From Chachezhania antarctica (GTDB lineage: Bacteria; Pseudomonadota; Alphaproteobacteria; Rhodobacterales; Rhodobacteraceae): a DNA stretch of 64,000 nt. Both the position numbers and the translations under genes were made by a program. The first letter of the stretch is position 1. Every line of letters starts with the position of its first letter. The notes beneath the pieces were generated by a model, which was not told the origin of the DNA, made no database searches, and was given only the letters and a program-made list of their open reading frames with translations. The stretch is from the NCBI RefSeq assembly GCF_003646465.1, contig NZ_QZEX01000003.1, positions 1-64,000 on the forward strand, given 5' to 3'. Of this stretch, positions 31,058 to 40,366 are shown one piece after another.

Positions 31058-31981
31058 ATGCGCCATGTCCTGCCACCACTGCCTTCGCTGACCGCGTTCG
31101 AGGCCGCCGCCCGTCACGGCAGCTTCACCCGCGCGGCGGAGGAGCTGAACATGTCCCAGTCGGCCGTGTCGAAGCGCATCGCCGGGCTGGAAGACTGGAT
31201 GGACATCAAGCTGTTCGAACGCATCCGCCAACGCATCGTGCTGACCGAAGCGGGCAAGCATTTCCTTGATCGCGTCCGGACCGCTCTGGAAATCATGGAC
31301 GAGGCGACGGTCGAAACCCTGTCGCTCAGACCGCACGCGACCACGTTCAACCTCGCGACGCTGCCATCCTTCTGCCACTACTGGCTGTCGCCGCGGCTGG
31401 CGCGGTTTGCCGATGAAAATCCCCGCGTCTCGCTGAACGTCACGGCCCGAACATGGCCGTTCGATTTCCGGCTTGAAAACACCGACGCCGCGATCCTCTA
31501 CGGCCCCGCGCCCTGGCAGGGCGGGCCATCGATCCGGCTGTTCGGAGAGGAGATGATCGCCGTCTGCGCCCCGCGCCGCGTGGCGCCCGAAGATGCCGAG
31601 GCATTGCGTACCCTGCCCCTTCTGCATCATCGTGCGCGGCATCACGACTGGCAGAACTGGTTGAACACCGGCGGAATCGACGACGTCAACGCCTTCCGCG
31701 GCAGCCGGTTCGAACAGTTCGACATGATCATCCGCTGCGTCGCCAACGGGCATGGCATCGGCCTTGTGCCCAAATTCATGGCAATCGAAGACCTGGAGGC
31801 CGGGCGGATCGTTCAGCCCTTCCAGCGCGGCATGATCTCGCCCGCCAGCTACTACCTGGCTTATCCGGAAGGAAAGGCCAGCCATCCGGCGCTTATGGCC
31901 TTTAAAAACTGGATGTTTGCAGAGATCCGCGAGACGGTGGGCGCGGTCGATCCGAACCTTGATCATTCCACATGGGAATGA
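31058..31981 (+). CDS. LysR-family regulator (GcvA-like)
   Basis: 307 residues. Starts MRHVLPPLPSLTAFEAAARH and continues with the GcvA-type helix-turn-helix (ELNMSQSAVSKRI); the effector domain has V-A-N-G-H-G-I-G-L-V-P at about 225-235. The ATG at 31058 gives the canonical start; an ATG at 30998 would add 20 residues. It lies upstream of, and in the same direction as, the Dpp operon, with a 172-base gap, so it may control that operon or the RTX gene. Confidence 0.9.
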   Translation: MRHVLPPLPSLTAFEAAARHGSFTRAAEELNMSQSAVSKRIAGLEDWMDIKLFERIRQRIVLTEAGKHFLDRVRTALEIMDEATVETLSLRPHATTFNLATLPSFCHYWLSPRLARFADENPRVSLNVTARTWPFDFRLENTDAAILYGPAPWQGGPSIRLFGEEMIAVCAPRRVAPEDAEALRTLPLLHHRARHHDWQNWLNTGGIDDVNAFRGSRFEQFDMIIRCVANGHGIGLVPKFMAIEDLEAGRIVQPFQRGMISPASYYLAYPEGKASHPALMAFKNWMFAEIRETVGAVDPNLDHSTWE

Positions 31982-32153
31982 ACTTCCGCTGATTTATCGT
32001 TTGGCGCGGCCCCGCGACAAAGCTACGGATTCATGACAGCGACAGGCGTCCAACCGCCTGCCAGTGGCCGGACCGGCGCGGCAACGCGCGCACCGGTGCC
32101 TTACAGAATCCAGCCCCCCAGATGCGGGCCGGGACTGCCAACAGGAGATACAG

Positions 32154-33782
32154 ATGAACGACTTCGCCGCCGCGCGGGGATCTCGGGGCGTGCGCGCTTC
32201 GAACCAGTTGCGCCTTGTGCCTTTCGCTCTCGCCGCCGCGCTGGCGGCAGCCCCGCTTGCGGCGCTCGCCGATGGCACCGTCACACTGGGCCGGACCGCC
32301 GATGCCGACCGCTACGATCCGCACCGGTCGTCGGCCTTGGCCGCGGCCGAAGTGCTGCAGATGATCGGCGACACGCTGGTGACGCTGAGCCCCGACCAGA
32401 AAACCGTCCTGCCGGAGCTGGCCGAAAGCTGGGAGATGTCGGAAGACGGGCTGACCTACACCTTCCACCTGAAGGAGGGCGTGACCTTCTGCGACGGCAA
32501 GCCCTTCACCGCGGCGGATGTCGTCGGCACGATGGACCGCTGGCTGGCGCCCGATGCGCCCAATGTCAGCACCTGGCGGGCGGGCGAGGTCGACGAGATC
32601 ACCGCGCAGGACGATCTGACCGTCGTCTACAAGCTGAAGGTCCCGTCGTCGAACCTGCTGTACCAGATGGCCAATTTCAACTTCATCATGATCGATCCCG
32701 ATCAGGCCGAAGCCCTGGGCGACAATTTCGGTGTGACCGCCTTCAACGGCACCGGCCCCTTCTGCCTGGAAAGCTGGAGCCCGCGCGACCAGGTCGTGCT
32801 GAAACGGCACGATGGCTACACCTGGGGCGCGCCAGAGCTGGGCAACCCGGGGCCGGCCAAGGTCGATACCGTGATCTGGAAGATCATCCCCGAGGAAGCG
32901 ACGCTGGTCGCCACCATCCCCGCGGGCGAGATCGACGCGTCGTATTCGGTACCTTCGTGGGCATTGGCGCAGTTCGAAGCAGACCCGACCGTCCAGCTTC
33001 TGCGCCCCGAGGCATCGTTCCGGACCCATTACATCGGCATGAAGACATCGCGCCCGGCGATGGACGATATCAAGGTCCGCCAGGCGATCGCCCATGCCAT
33101 CGACCAGGACGCGATGGCCGAAGGTCTGTGGTTCGGCGTTGTGAACCCCACGGTTTCGTATTTCTCGGACAAGGTTCTGGATTACCCGGCAGATACCGAT
33201 ACCTCGGCCTTCACCTTCGATCCCGGCAAGACCGCCGAACTGCTGACGGACGCGGGCTATGAAAAGGCCGCTGACGGGTTCTGGCAGAAGGATGGCACCC
33301 CCCTGACGCTCACCTATTACGGCTTCAACGAAACCCTGTCGCGCGGCATGGCCGAAGCGGTGCAGGGCGATCTGCGCAAGGTCGGGATCCAGGTCGATGT
33401 CGAAAACTACGATTCCACCGCGATCTGGGGGAAGCTGCGCGAGGACACGTATGACCTGTACGAGATGTCCTACCCCTATCTCAGTGCAGGCGATGCGTTG
33501 AACCTGTACTTCCACTCCGGCTCGATCCCGTCGCCCAACCGGATGATGTGGAACGATCCCGAAACCGACAAGCTGATGGAAGCGGGCAACGCCGCCATCA
33601 CGCCCGAAGCGCGCGCCGCGGCGTTCGAGGCGCTGACGCGTCACGTGCACGAGGCCGTATTGTGGAAACCGCTGGTCGAGGAAACGCCCGTCGTGGCCGC
33701 CGGTCCGCGGCTGGAAGCCTTCGAGCCCGCCGGCATGTCCGGCGCCGTTTTCGACAGCGGCCTGAACCTGAGCCTGAAGTAA
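32154..33782 (+). CDS. Peptide/opine ABC transporter substrate-binding protein (family 5, DppA-like)
   Basis: 542 residues; signal peptide of about 38 residues ends P-L-A-A-L-A. The mature part has the family 5 binding fold: R-Y-D-P-H-R-S near the N terminus, L-A-E-S-W-E and the F-H-L-K-E-G-V-T-F-C-D-G segment. RBS ACAGGAGATACAG precedes the ATG at 32154. It is the first of six genes (Dpp A-B-C-D-F and a C39 peptidase) and should capture di/oligopeptides or similar compounds in the periplasm. Confidence 0.9.
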   Translation: MNDFAAARGSRGVRASNQLRLVPFALAAALAAAPLAALADGTVTLGRTADADRYDPHRSSALAAAEVLQMIGDTLVTLSPDQKTVLPELAESWEMSEDGLTYTFHLKEGVTFCDGKPFTAADVVGTMDRWLAPDAPNVSTWRAGEVDEITAQDDLTVVYKLKVPSSNLLYQMANFNFIMIDPDQAEALGDNFGVTAFNGTGPFCLESWSPRDQVVLKRHDGYTWGAPELGNPGPAKVDTVIWKIIPEEATLVATIPAGEIDASYSVPSWALAQFEADPTVQLLRPEASFRTHYIGMKTSRPAMDDIKVRQAIAHAIDQDAMAEGLWFGVVNPTVSYFSDKVLDYPADTDTSAFTFDPGKTAELLTDAGYEKAADGFWQKDGTPLTLTYYGFNETLSRGMAEAVQGDLRKVGIQVDVENYDSTAIWGKLREDTYDLYEMSYPYLSAGDALNLYFHSGSIPSPNRMMWNDPETDKLMEAGNAAITPEARAAAFEALTRHVHEAVLWKPLVEETPVVAAGPRLEAFEPAGMSGAVFDSGLNLSLK

Positions 33783-33793
33783 GCAACCGGCCG

Positions 33794-33819
33794 GGTCGGG
33801 GCGTGCCAGCCCCGGCCCC
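33794..33819 (+). other. Intercistronic hairpin after the binding-protein gene
   Basis: GGG-T-CGGGGC with loop GTGCCA and GCCCCG-G-CCC: a 10-pair stem with one G-U pair between dppA and dppB. Such stems commonly keep binding-protein mRNA more abundant than the downstream permease mRNA. Confidence 0.55.
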
Positions 33820-33840
33820 GCCACGAAACGGAGACGCCCC

Positions 33841-34782
33841 ATGCCCGGACGTCTGGCCCACCGCCTGCTGGTTTCCATCTTCGTCCTTCTGGGCGTGCTT
33901 CTTGTCGGCTTCCTGATGCTTCAGGTCATGCCGGCCGATCCCGCCGCCGCCATCGCCGGCGCGCAGGGCACCGATGCCGAGATCGAAACGATCCGCCGGC
34001 ATCTTGGCCTCGACAAACCGGTGATGGTGCAGTTCGCGCTTTACCTGTCGCGGGTGGTGCAGGGCGATCTGGGGCAGTCGATCATCAACAACGCAAGTGT
34101 CTTTACCGAGATCACCCGCGCCGCCGGCCCAACGCTGGAACTGATGTGCGCCGCGATGATCTGGTCGCTGCCGCTGGGCCTGAGCCTTGGCATCACCGCC
34201 GCCCTGCGCCGCGGCGGGATCCTTGATCGCGTGGTCATGGCGATCTCGGTCGCGGGGGTGTCGATCCCGGTGTTCTGGGTGGGGCTGCTGCTGGTCCAGC
34301 TGGCCGCCAGCACCCGCGCCTTCCCGATCCAGGGCCGGGGCGGCGCGATCTGGACTATCGACGGGCTCCCCCATGTCATCCTTCCCGCCACGGCGCTGGG
34401 GCTGATCCTTCTGGGCCCGGTCGCGCGGATGACCCGCACCACGCTGTCGGACGCGCTGAACGCCGATCATGTCCGCACCGCCCGGGCCAAGGGCGCGGGG
34501 CCGGCGCGCGTCGTGCTGGGCCATGCGCTGCGCACCGCGCTGCTGCCGATCATCACGCTGGTGGGCCTGCAGGTGGGCGCGCTGATGGGCGGCGCGGTGG
34601 TGACCGAAACGATCTTCGCATGGCCCGGCGTGGGCCGGCTGGCGGTGAACGCGATCACCACGGGCGATTATCCCATGGCGCAGGGCGCGATCCTGTTCCT
34701 TGCACTGGCCTTCATCGTCGTGAACATCGCGGTCGATATCCTGTCGGAACTGGCCGATCCAAGATTGCGGAGCCGGACATGA
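33841..34782 (+). CDS. Peptide ABC transporter permease (DppB-like)
   Basis: 313 residues with about six membrane segments. Typical parts: G-A-Q-G-T-D-A-E-I-E-T-I-R-R-H-L-G-L-D-K-P near residue 40, a periplasmic loop and the EAA region RTARAKGAGPARVVLGHAL. Overlaps the next permease gene by ATGA. Confidence 0.92.
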   Translation: MPGRLAHRLLVSIFVLLGVLLVGFLMLQVMPADPAAAIAGAQGTDAEIETIRRHLGLDKPVMVQFALYLSRVVQGDLGQSIINNASVFTEITRAAGPTLELMCAAMIWSLPLGLSLGITAALRRGGILDRVVMAISVAGVSIPVFWVGLLLVQLAASTRAFPIQGRGGAIWTIDGLPHVILPATALGLILLGPVARMTRTTLSDALNADHVRTARAKGAGPARVVLGHALRTALLPIITLVGLQVGALMGGAVVTETIFAWPGVGRLAVNAITTGDYPMAQGAILFLALAFIVVNIAVDILSELADPRLRSRT

Positions 34783-35642
34783 CCGATCTTCCCGCAGGCG
34801 AGATCCCCGCAGGCTCCTCGAGCCGCACCTGGCGCCGCATGCGCCGCAACCCGGCGATGGCCATCGGCGTGACGGTCCTGACGGCGGTGGTCTTTTTTGC
34901 CCTGATCGGCCCGATGATTTCCCCTTACGATCCCTACGACACGGCGCTGCGGATGCGGCTGAAGCCCCCCAGCGCCGCGCATTGGCTGGGCACGGATTCG
35001 CAAGGGCGCGATCTGGCGACGCGGCTGATGTACGGCGCCCGAACGACGCTGATGCTGGGCCTGGCCGGGGTGGCGTTCGCCGCGCTGACGGGCGGCGCGA
35101 TCGGGCTCCTGGCCGCGTTCTACAAACGGCTCGACAACCCGCTGATGCGGTTGATCGACGTGCTCCTGTCGTTCCCGTCGATCCTGTTCGGCCTGTCGCT
35201 GGCGGCGATGATGGGCCCCGGTCTGCACAGCCTTATCCTGGCCATCGGCCTGTCGATCATGCCCGGCATCGCCCGCATCTCGCGCGGGGCGGCGCTTTCG
35301 GTCATGGCGCAGGATTTCATGGACGGTGGCCGCGTCATCGGACTGCCCGACGTCACGCTGATGCGCCGCTACCTTCTGGCCAATGCCTACGCCCCGATCC
35401 TGACCTACGTGACGCTGGCCTTCGGCGACGCCGTGCTGCTGGCCGCGGCACTCGGGTTCCTTGGCCTGGGGCTTCAGCCGCCCACGGCCGAACTGGGCTC
35501 CATCGCCGCGGAAGGACGGTCGTTCCTGTTCATCGCGCCGCACGTGTCCTTCGCGGCCTCCGCGCTGATCTTCCTGATCGTGCTGCCGGTGAACATGCTG
35601 GGCGACACCCTGCGCGATGCGGCAGACCGGAGAGCGTCATGA
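34779..35642 (+). CDS. Peptide ABC transporter permease (DppC-like)
   Basis: 287 residues. Key parts are H-W-L-G-T-D-S-Q-G-R-D near residue 68, typical of DppC/OppC, and the EAA loop MDGGRVIGLPDVTLMRRYLL. The start at 34779 overlaps the dppB stop (ATGA); longer upstream frames are not in the family pattern. The end overlaps dppD (ATGA). Confidence 0.92.
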   Translation: MTDLPAGEIPAGSSSRTWRRMRRNPAMAIGVTVLTAVVFFALIGPMISPYDPYDTALRMRLKPPSAAHWLGTDSQGRDLATRLMYGARTTLMLGLAGVAFAALTGGAIGLLAAFYKRLDNPLMRLIDVLLSFPSILFGLSLAAMMGPGLHSLILAIGLSIMPGIARISRGAALSVMAQDFMDGGRVIGLPDVTLMRRYLLANAYAPILTYVTLAFGDAVLLAAALGFLGLGLQPPTAELGSIAAEGRSFLFIAPHVSFAASALIFLIVLPVNMLGDTLRDAADRRAS

Positions 35643-36676
35643 AACACAGCCCGCGGGAAACCATGATCGCCCCCCAGACCGCCCGCCCAGAACCGCTGCT
35701 CGTCGTGCGCGGCCTGTCGGTGACGTTCGCCACGGATCAGGGACCGCTGAAGGCGCTCGATGCGGTCGACCTGACGCTGGCACCGGGAGAGACGCTGGCG
35801 GTCGTGGGCGAAAGCGGATCGGGCAAGTCGGTCCTGTCGCTGGCGCTGATGGGGCTCCTGCCGCCCACCGCGAAGATCGAGGCCGACGCGCTGACCTTCG
35901 ACGGGCGCGACCTGACCGGCCTGCGAGAACCCGATTTCCGGACGCTGCGCGGCACGGCCATGTCGATGATCTTTCAGGAGCCCGCTACCGCGCTGAACCC
36001 CGTCCGCCGCATCGGCGACCAGATCGTCGAGGCGATCCGCCTGCACGAGGATATCCCGGCCCCCAAGGCCCGCGCCCGCGCGATCGAGGCGCTGGCCGCC
36101 ACCGGGATCCCCGCCCCGGCGGAGCGGGCCGGCGCTTTCCCGCACCAACTGTCGGGCGGGATGCGCCAGCGGGCGCTGATCGCGATGGCACTAGTCCACC
36201 GTCCGCGCCTGCTGATCGCCGACGAACCAACGACCGCGCTGGATGTCACCGTGCAGGCGCAGATCCTTGACCTGATCCGGGATCTTGCCCGCGAAACCGG
36301 GACGGCGACGCTGTTCATCACCCACGACATGGGCGTGGTCGCAGAAATGGCCGACAGGGTCAGCGTGTTCTATGCCGGGCGGCTGGTGGAAACGGCACCC
36401 GCGCCCGCGCTCTTTTCCAGCCCCGAACATCCCTACACGGTGGGTCTCCTGGGCTCGATGCCGCAGATGAATGCACGGGGCGCGCCGATGCTGCCCATTC
36501 GCGGCACCGTCCCGGACCCGCGCCTGATGCCGCCCGGTTGTCATTTCCACCCGCGCTGCCCGTTTGCCGCCGGCGCCTGCCGGACCGACAGGCCCGCCTT
36601 GCGCGAAATCCGCCCGGGTCAGGCCTCGGCCTGTCATCTGGCGCCCCTGATCGAAACGCTGGAGGCCCGGCCATGA
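35639..36676 (+). CDS. Peptide ABC transporter ATP-binding protein (DppD-like)
   Basis: 345 residues. Walker A GESGSGKS, signature LSGGMRQRALIAMAL, Walker B LLIADEPTTALD and switch THDMG are intact. The C-terminal peptide-transporter extension holds C-H-F-H-P-R-C-P and C-R-T-D-R-P, the Cys cluster typical of DppD/OppD. Overlaps dppC and dppF by ATGA. An internal ATG at 35663 is a possible alternative start. Confidence 0.93.
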   Translation: MKHSPRETMIAPQTARPEPLLVVRGLSVTFATDQGPLKALDAVDLTLAPGETLAVVGESGSGKSVLSLALMGLLPPTAKIEADALTFDGRDLTGLREPDFRTLRGTAMSMIFQEPATALNPVRRIGDQIVEAIRLHEDIPAPKARARAIEALAATGIPAPAERAGAFPHQLSGGMRQRALIAMALVHRPRLLIADEPTTALDVTVQAQILDLIRDLARETGTATLFITHDMGVVAEMADRVSVFYAGRLVETAPAPALFSSPEHPYTVGLLGSMPQMNARGAPMLPIRGTVPDPRLMPPGCHFHPRCPFAAGACRTDRPALREIRPGQASACHLAPLIETLEARP

Positions 36677-37719
36677 CCGCCCCGCTGCTGGAACTGCGCA
36701 CTGTTCGCAAGGACTTTGCCCTGGGCCAGGGCCTGTTCGCGAAACGGCGGATCCTGACGGCCCTGGACGGGATCGACCTGTCCATCGCGCCGGGCGAAAC
36801 GCTGGCGCTGGTGGGGGAATCCGGGTGCGGCAAGTCCACGCTGGGCCGGATCGTGGCCGGGCTGATGCCCGCCACCGCGGGCGAGATCCTGTTCGATGGC
36901 CATCCACCGGCCCGCGGCAAGGCCCGCGCGCGCCAGATCCAGATCGTGATGCAGGATCCGTTCGGCGCGCTGAACCCGAAGATGAGCGTGGGCGAACTGA
37001 TCGCCGAACCCGCCCTGTTGCACGGGCTTGTCACCCGCGGGACAACCCCTGCCCGCGTGGCCGAACTTCTGTCCCTCGTCGGCCTGCCCGAAGGCGTGGC
37101 GCCGCGCTATCCGCATGCTCTGTCGGGCGGACAACGGCAGCGGGTGGCCATCGCCCGGGCGCTGGCCACCGATCCGAAACTGATCGTGGCGGACGAGGCG
37201 GTCTCGGCGCTCGACGTCTCGGTGCAGGCGCAGATCGCGAACCTGCTGAAAGACATCCAGGCGCGGACCGGGGTCAGCCTGCTGTTCATCTCGCACGGGC
37301 TGTCGCTGGTGCATCATATCTCGGACCGGGTGGCGGTCATGTACCTGGGGCGGATCGTCGAAGACGGCCCAACCGCCGATCTGTTCGCCCGCCCGCGCCA
37401 TCCCTATACACGTGCGCTGATCTCGGCCACGCCGGAACCCGTGCCCGGCAGTTCGGCCGACCGGATGCACCTGACCGGCGAAGTGCCCAGCCCGCTTGCC
37501 CTGCCGTCGGGGTGCCGGTTCCGCACGCGGTGCCCCCACGCCACGGATATCTGCGCAGAGGTCGATCCGCCTCGAACCGCCGAGGGCGCGGCACATGTCG
37601 CCTGCCACCTTGCCCACAGGCTTCCCGCCTACCAGTCGCAAACGCCCGAACCGGCTCCGCGGCTGCAACAGGCCATCGCGCTCTACCGCGCCGCCGCCGC
37701 CCGGCTGGATGCGGCCTGA
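36673..37719 (+). CDS. Peptide ABC transporter ATP-binding protein (DppF-like)
   Basis: 348 residues. Walker A GESGCGKST, Q-loop MQDPFGALNPKM (typical of DppF/OppF), signature LSGGQRQRVAIARAL and Walker B LIVADEAVSALD. The usual P of DEP is A (D-E-A), as in many DppF proteins. C-terminal C-R-F-R-T-R-C-P region. The start at 36673 overlaps the dppD stop. Confidence 0.92.
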   Translation: MTAPLLELRTVRKDFALGQGLFAKRRILTALDGIDLSIAPGETLALVGESGCGKSTLGRIVAGLMPATAGEILFDGHPPARGKARARQIQIVMQDPFGALNPKMSVGELIAEPALLHGLVTRGTTPARVAELLSLVGLPEGVAPRYPHALSGGQRQRVAIARALATDPKLIVADEAVSALDVSVQAQIANLLKDIQARTGVSLLFISHGLSLVHHISDRVAVMYLGRIVEDGPTADLFARPRHPYTRALISATPEPVPGSSADRMHLTGEVPSPLALPSGCRFRTRCPHATDICAEVDPPRTAEGAAHVACHLAHRLPAYQSQTPEPAPRLQQAIALYRAAAARLDAA

Positions 37720-37738
37720 CCCCAACCCGGAGACTTCC

Positions 37739-38722
37739 ATGTCCGACACCATCATCCACACCGCCGCCCCTCTGCCGCTCGACCGGCTTCCCGAAGGCGC
37801 GGCGCAACCGCAGCTTCCCGATCAGGCCCGGATTTCGGCCATCGGGATCGAGGACGGGACCGGCGGGCCCCTTGCCTGGGCCGTCCTGCGCCAGCGCCGC
37901 ACGGCCGAGGTGATCCAGATCGTCGGCTGGTCCGCCCCTGCCGAACTGTCCCCCGCGCTGGCCGACGGTATCCTGGCCGACGCGTCGGCCCGGTCCGCCG
38001 CACTGCTGCGCGCGACGCCGGACCAGGCGCAGGCCATCGCGGCGCTGGGGCTTGAAGATACCGGCCGCGGCTATGCGCAGCGCTGGCTGGGCGATCCGAT
38101 CCCGCTGGTCCACCCCGTGGGCCGGTACAACCAGTCCACCGGCTTCACCTGCGGCCCCGTTTCGCTTCTGTCGGCCATGGGGCCAGAAGTGACGCGCCAC
38201 GACGAGATCGCGCTCTGGCGCGAGGCGACGTCGGTGGTCAGCCTCAACGGTCCCGGCGGCTGCGATCCCTACGGCATGCTGCTCGCGGCCGAGAAACGCG
38301 GGCTCAGGGCCGAACTGTTCTTCGACGCGCCCGGCCCGATCCTGCTCGACCGCGTCCAGTCCGAGGAGAAGCGCGAACTGGTCACCTTCGTGCAGAACGC
38401 GTTCAAGGAGAGCGTGGCCGAAAAGGGCCTGCCCGTGACCCGCGACCGCCTTGGCCTGCCCGCCCTGAGTGCGGCGGTGGAAGGTGGTGCCATGGTGATC
38501 CTTCTGATCGACCAGATCCTGACCCACGATCATCACGCCCCGCACTGGGTTCTTGTCCACGCGGCGAAGGACGGGCTTTTCCTGGTCAACGATCCATGGC
38601 TGGAACCCCGGGATCGCGAGACACTGGCCGATGTCGATTGCATCCCGATCCGGGGTGAAACCCTGTACCGGATGGGCGCATGGGGCGACCCGGCCCGCCA
38701 TGCGGCGCTGATCCTGCGCTGA
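37739..38722 (+). CDS. C39-like cysteine peptidase linked to the Dpp operon
   Basis: 327 residues. The C-terminal two thirds form a papain-like peptidase C39 domain: catalytic Cys in Q-S-T-G-F-T-C-G-P-V-S (about residue 138), His in H-H-A-P-H-W-V-L-V-H (about 267), and Asp in N-D-P-W (about 285). The first 110 residues look like a shortened, acetyltransferase-like domain (A-I-A-A-L-G-L-E-D-T-G). No signal peptide, so it acts in the cytoplasm. It begins 19 bases after dppF with a GGAGA site. It may process peptides imported by the Dpp system or act on another cellular peptide. Confidence 0.75.
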   Translation: MSDTIIHTAAPLPLDRLPEGAAQPQLPDQARISAIGIEDGTGGPLAWAVLRQRRTAEVIQIVGWSAPAELSPALADGILADASARSAALLRATPDQAQAIAALGLEDTGRGYAQRWLGDPIPLVHPVGRYNQSTGFTCGPVSLLSAMGPEVTRHDEIALWREATSVVSLNGPGGCDPYGMLLAAEKRGLRAELFFDAPGPILLDRVQSEEKRELVTFVQNAFKESVAEKGLPVTRDRLGLPALSAAVEGGAMVILLIDQILTHDHHAPHWVLVHAAKDGLFLVNDPWLEPRDRETLADVDCIPIRGETLYRMGAWGDPARHAALILR

Positions 38723-38732
38723 ATGTCGTCCG

Positions 38733-38766
38733 GCCGGGTGTTGCGGGCAGAAACGGCCCACCCGGC
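38733..38766 (+). terminator. Hairpin after the Dpp/C39 operon
   Basis: GCCGGGTG at 38733-38740 pairs exactly with CACCCGGC at 38759-38766 across an 18-base loop, 10 bases after the C39 peptidase stop. The long loop makes it a weaker terminator candidate than the one at 18681. Confidence 0.4.
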
Positions 38767-39058
38767 ATCTCCTGCACCGGCGAAAGGCGGTCCGTAGGAA
38801 ACTCCGCCGAGCGGAGACGGTCGGAACCGCAGCGCAGACCGGCCCGAAAGGCCCTGTTCGTCGAAGCTGTCCGCGAAATCCCCGCCATGACTGACGCCGA
38901 TGGTGGCACGTGGCGACACGGTCAGATACGCAAGCGTCAAAACCGCCCCTCTGGTGAGATTGCAGCGCAACGCATCGCCCGGCACTGACCGGGATCATGT
39001 TCGGCAGGCTCGACGATTGGCGGGTCAGGCGGTGACGTCCAACGGGCCAAGGGTCCCT
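38767..39058. other. Gap between convergent operons
   Basis: 292 bases between the C39-peptidase hairpin and the glycosyltransferase stop. I see no gene, repeat or conserved site. Confidence 0.5.
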
Positions 39059-40366
39059 TCACCGATCCGGTTGGTCCCCCTGCAAGGGCGCACGCCCGTC
39101 GAGCGCCCGTATCGCCTGAAGGATGTCGTTCTTCACGTCCGTCCAGCTGCGCAGGCTGCCTTGCGCCGCGGCGATCCTGTCCACGATGTCCGCGCGGAAG
39201 GAAGGCGCGTCGTGGAGCCTCTCCATCAGCCTTGCCAGCTCCATGTCGTCGTCCGGGTCGAAATAGAGCGCGAGATCGCCGCAACATTCCCTGAGCGCCC
39301 CGGCATCGGCCGCCACCACCGGACACCCGGCTGCAAGCGCCTCGCCCGCAGGCAGGCCCCACCCTTCCATCCGCGTCGGGATGATCAGCGCAAGCGCGTT
39401 GCGATAGAGCCGGGCCAGGTCGGTCTGGTTCGGATGCTCGATATGTTCGATCCGGTGCAGGATGTTCCGGAACCGGGGATCCTGCAGATGTTTCAGCACA
39501 TGCCCATGCCGACGCCCGGCCAGCATCAAAAGCGGCACGGTGCGGCCCTCCTCGTGCAGGCGGACCATGGCGTCGAGCACGACGTCGAGGTTCTTGCGGC
39601 CCAGCATGGAGCCGACGCAAAGAAAATAGGGCTCCTCGGGCACCAGCAGCAGGGGGCGTTCGGTGCTGGGCGCGCAGTCATGCGCCAGCGGGATGGCGGC
39701 GATCCGTTTCGGCCTGGGCAGGGTCCCCGCCTCGACGAAATGTTCCAGATCCCGGGCCGTGAATTCCGAATTGGTCAGGATCAGGTCGGCCCGTTCGATC
39801 AGGAAGATGTTGTCGTGCAGGAAGCTTCTGGCAAACCGCTGGCCGAACCGTTCGTCGACTTCGTGGAACGGGAAAAAATCATGCAGCAGAACGGCAATCT
39901 TCGTATCCCAGTTGTTCTTGCGAATGGCCTGGACCATGTCGATCACGATCTTCGGTCGCCCGGCCGAGACAAAATCGTAGCCGTCGAGCGAAATCTCCCG
40001 AAGCGAGATCTTCTCCAGTTTCCAGGTTCGCCGGTTCCTGTGGCGGACAATCGCGCCGGCCAGCGGGGACAGGATGTCCCTGAGCAGGTTGCGGCCTTTC
40101 GGATAGATGTTGCGAAACTTCAGCGGCTTCACCCCGAAGGGCACGTTCAGGTCGATCCCGCTGGGCTGCGACGGATCGTGGAACGGCTTCAGTTCGAAGA
40201 AACTCTGATGACCGGGCGAGAAAAGCACGAAGACCACGTCATCCCGGCAGCGGAACAGGTCCAGCCCGATCTCGGAAACCACGCGCGCCACGCCATAATA
40301 TCGGTCGCGGCCCGAGGACTGGGTGAAGATCTCGGTCAGGTCGTAGGCGATGGGGCGGGGGAGCAT
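39059..40366 (-). CDS. GT4-type glycosyltransferase (GT-B fold)
   Basis: 435 residues. The C-terminal half has Y-F-L-C-V-G-S-M-L-G-R-K-N-L (about 234-247) and E-G-W-G-L-P-A-G-E-A-L-A-A-G (about 340), with the E-x7-E motif of GT4 family transferases. It moves a sugar from an NDP-sugar to an acceptor on the cytoplasmic face. The N-terminal half is atypically long and carries L-H-D-F-F-P-F-H near 180. The start at 40366 (MLPRPIAYD) is preferred over an upstream ATG at 40414. It stands alone, divergent from the S53 protease gene. Confidence 0.85.
   Translation of the reverse strand: MLPRPIAYDLTEIFTQSSGRDRYYGVARVVSEIGLDLFRCRDDVVFVLFSPGHQSFFELKPFHDPSQPSGIDLNVPFGVKPLKFRNIYPKGRNLLRDILSPLAGAIVRHRNRRTWKLEKISLREISLDGYDFVSAGRPKIVIDMVQAIRKNNWDTKIAVLLHDFFPFHEVDERFGQRFARSFLHDNIFLIERADLILTNSEFTARDLEHFVEAGTLPRPKRIAAIPLAHDCAPSTERPLLLVPEEPYFLCVGSMLGRKNLDVVLDAMVRLHEEGRTVPLLMLAGRRHGHVLKHLQDPRFRNILHRIEHIEHPNQTDLARLYRNALALIIPTRMEGWGLPAGEALAAGCPVVAADAGALRECCGDLALYFDPDDDMELARLMERLHDAPSFRADIVDRIAAAQGSLRSWTDVKNDILQAIRALDGRAPLQGDQPDR

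Noticed and set aside
32031-33878. Minus-strand frame of 615 codons
   Set aside because: Antisense to the DppA-like gene, which has a signal peptide and family motifs on the plus strand.
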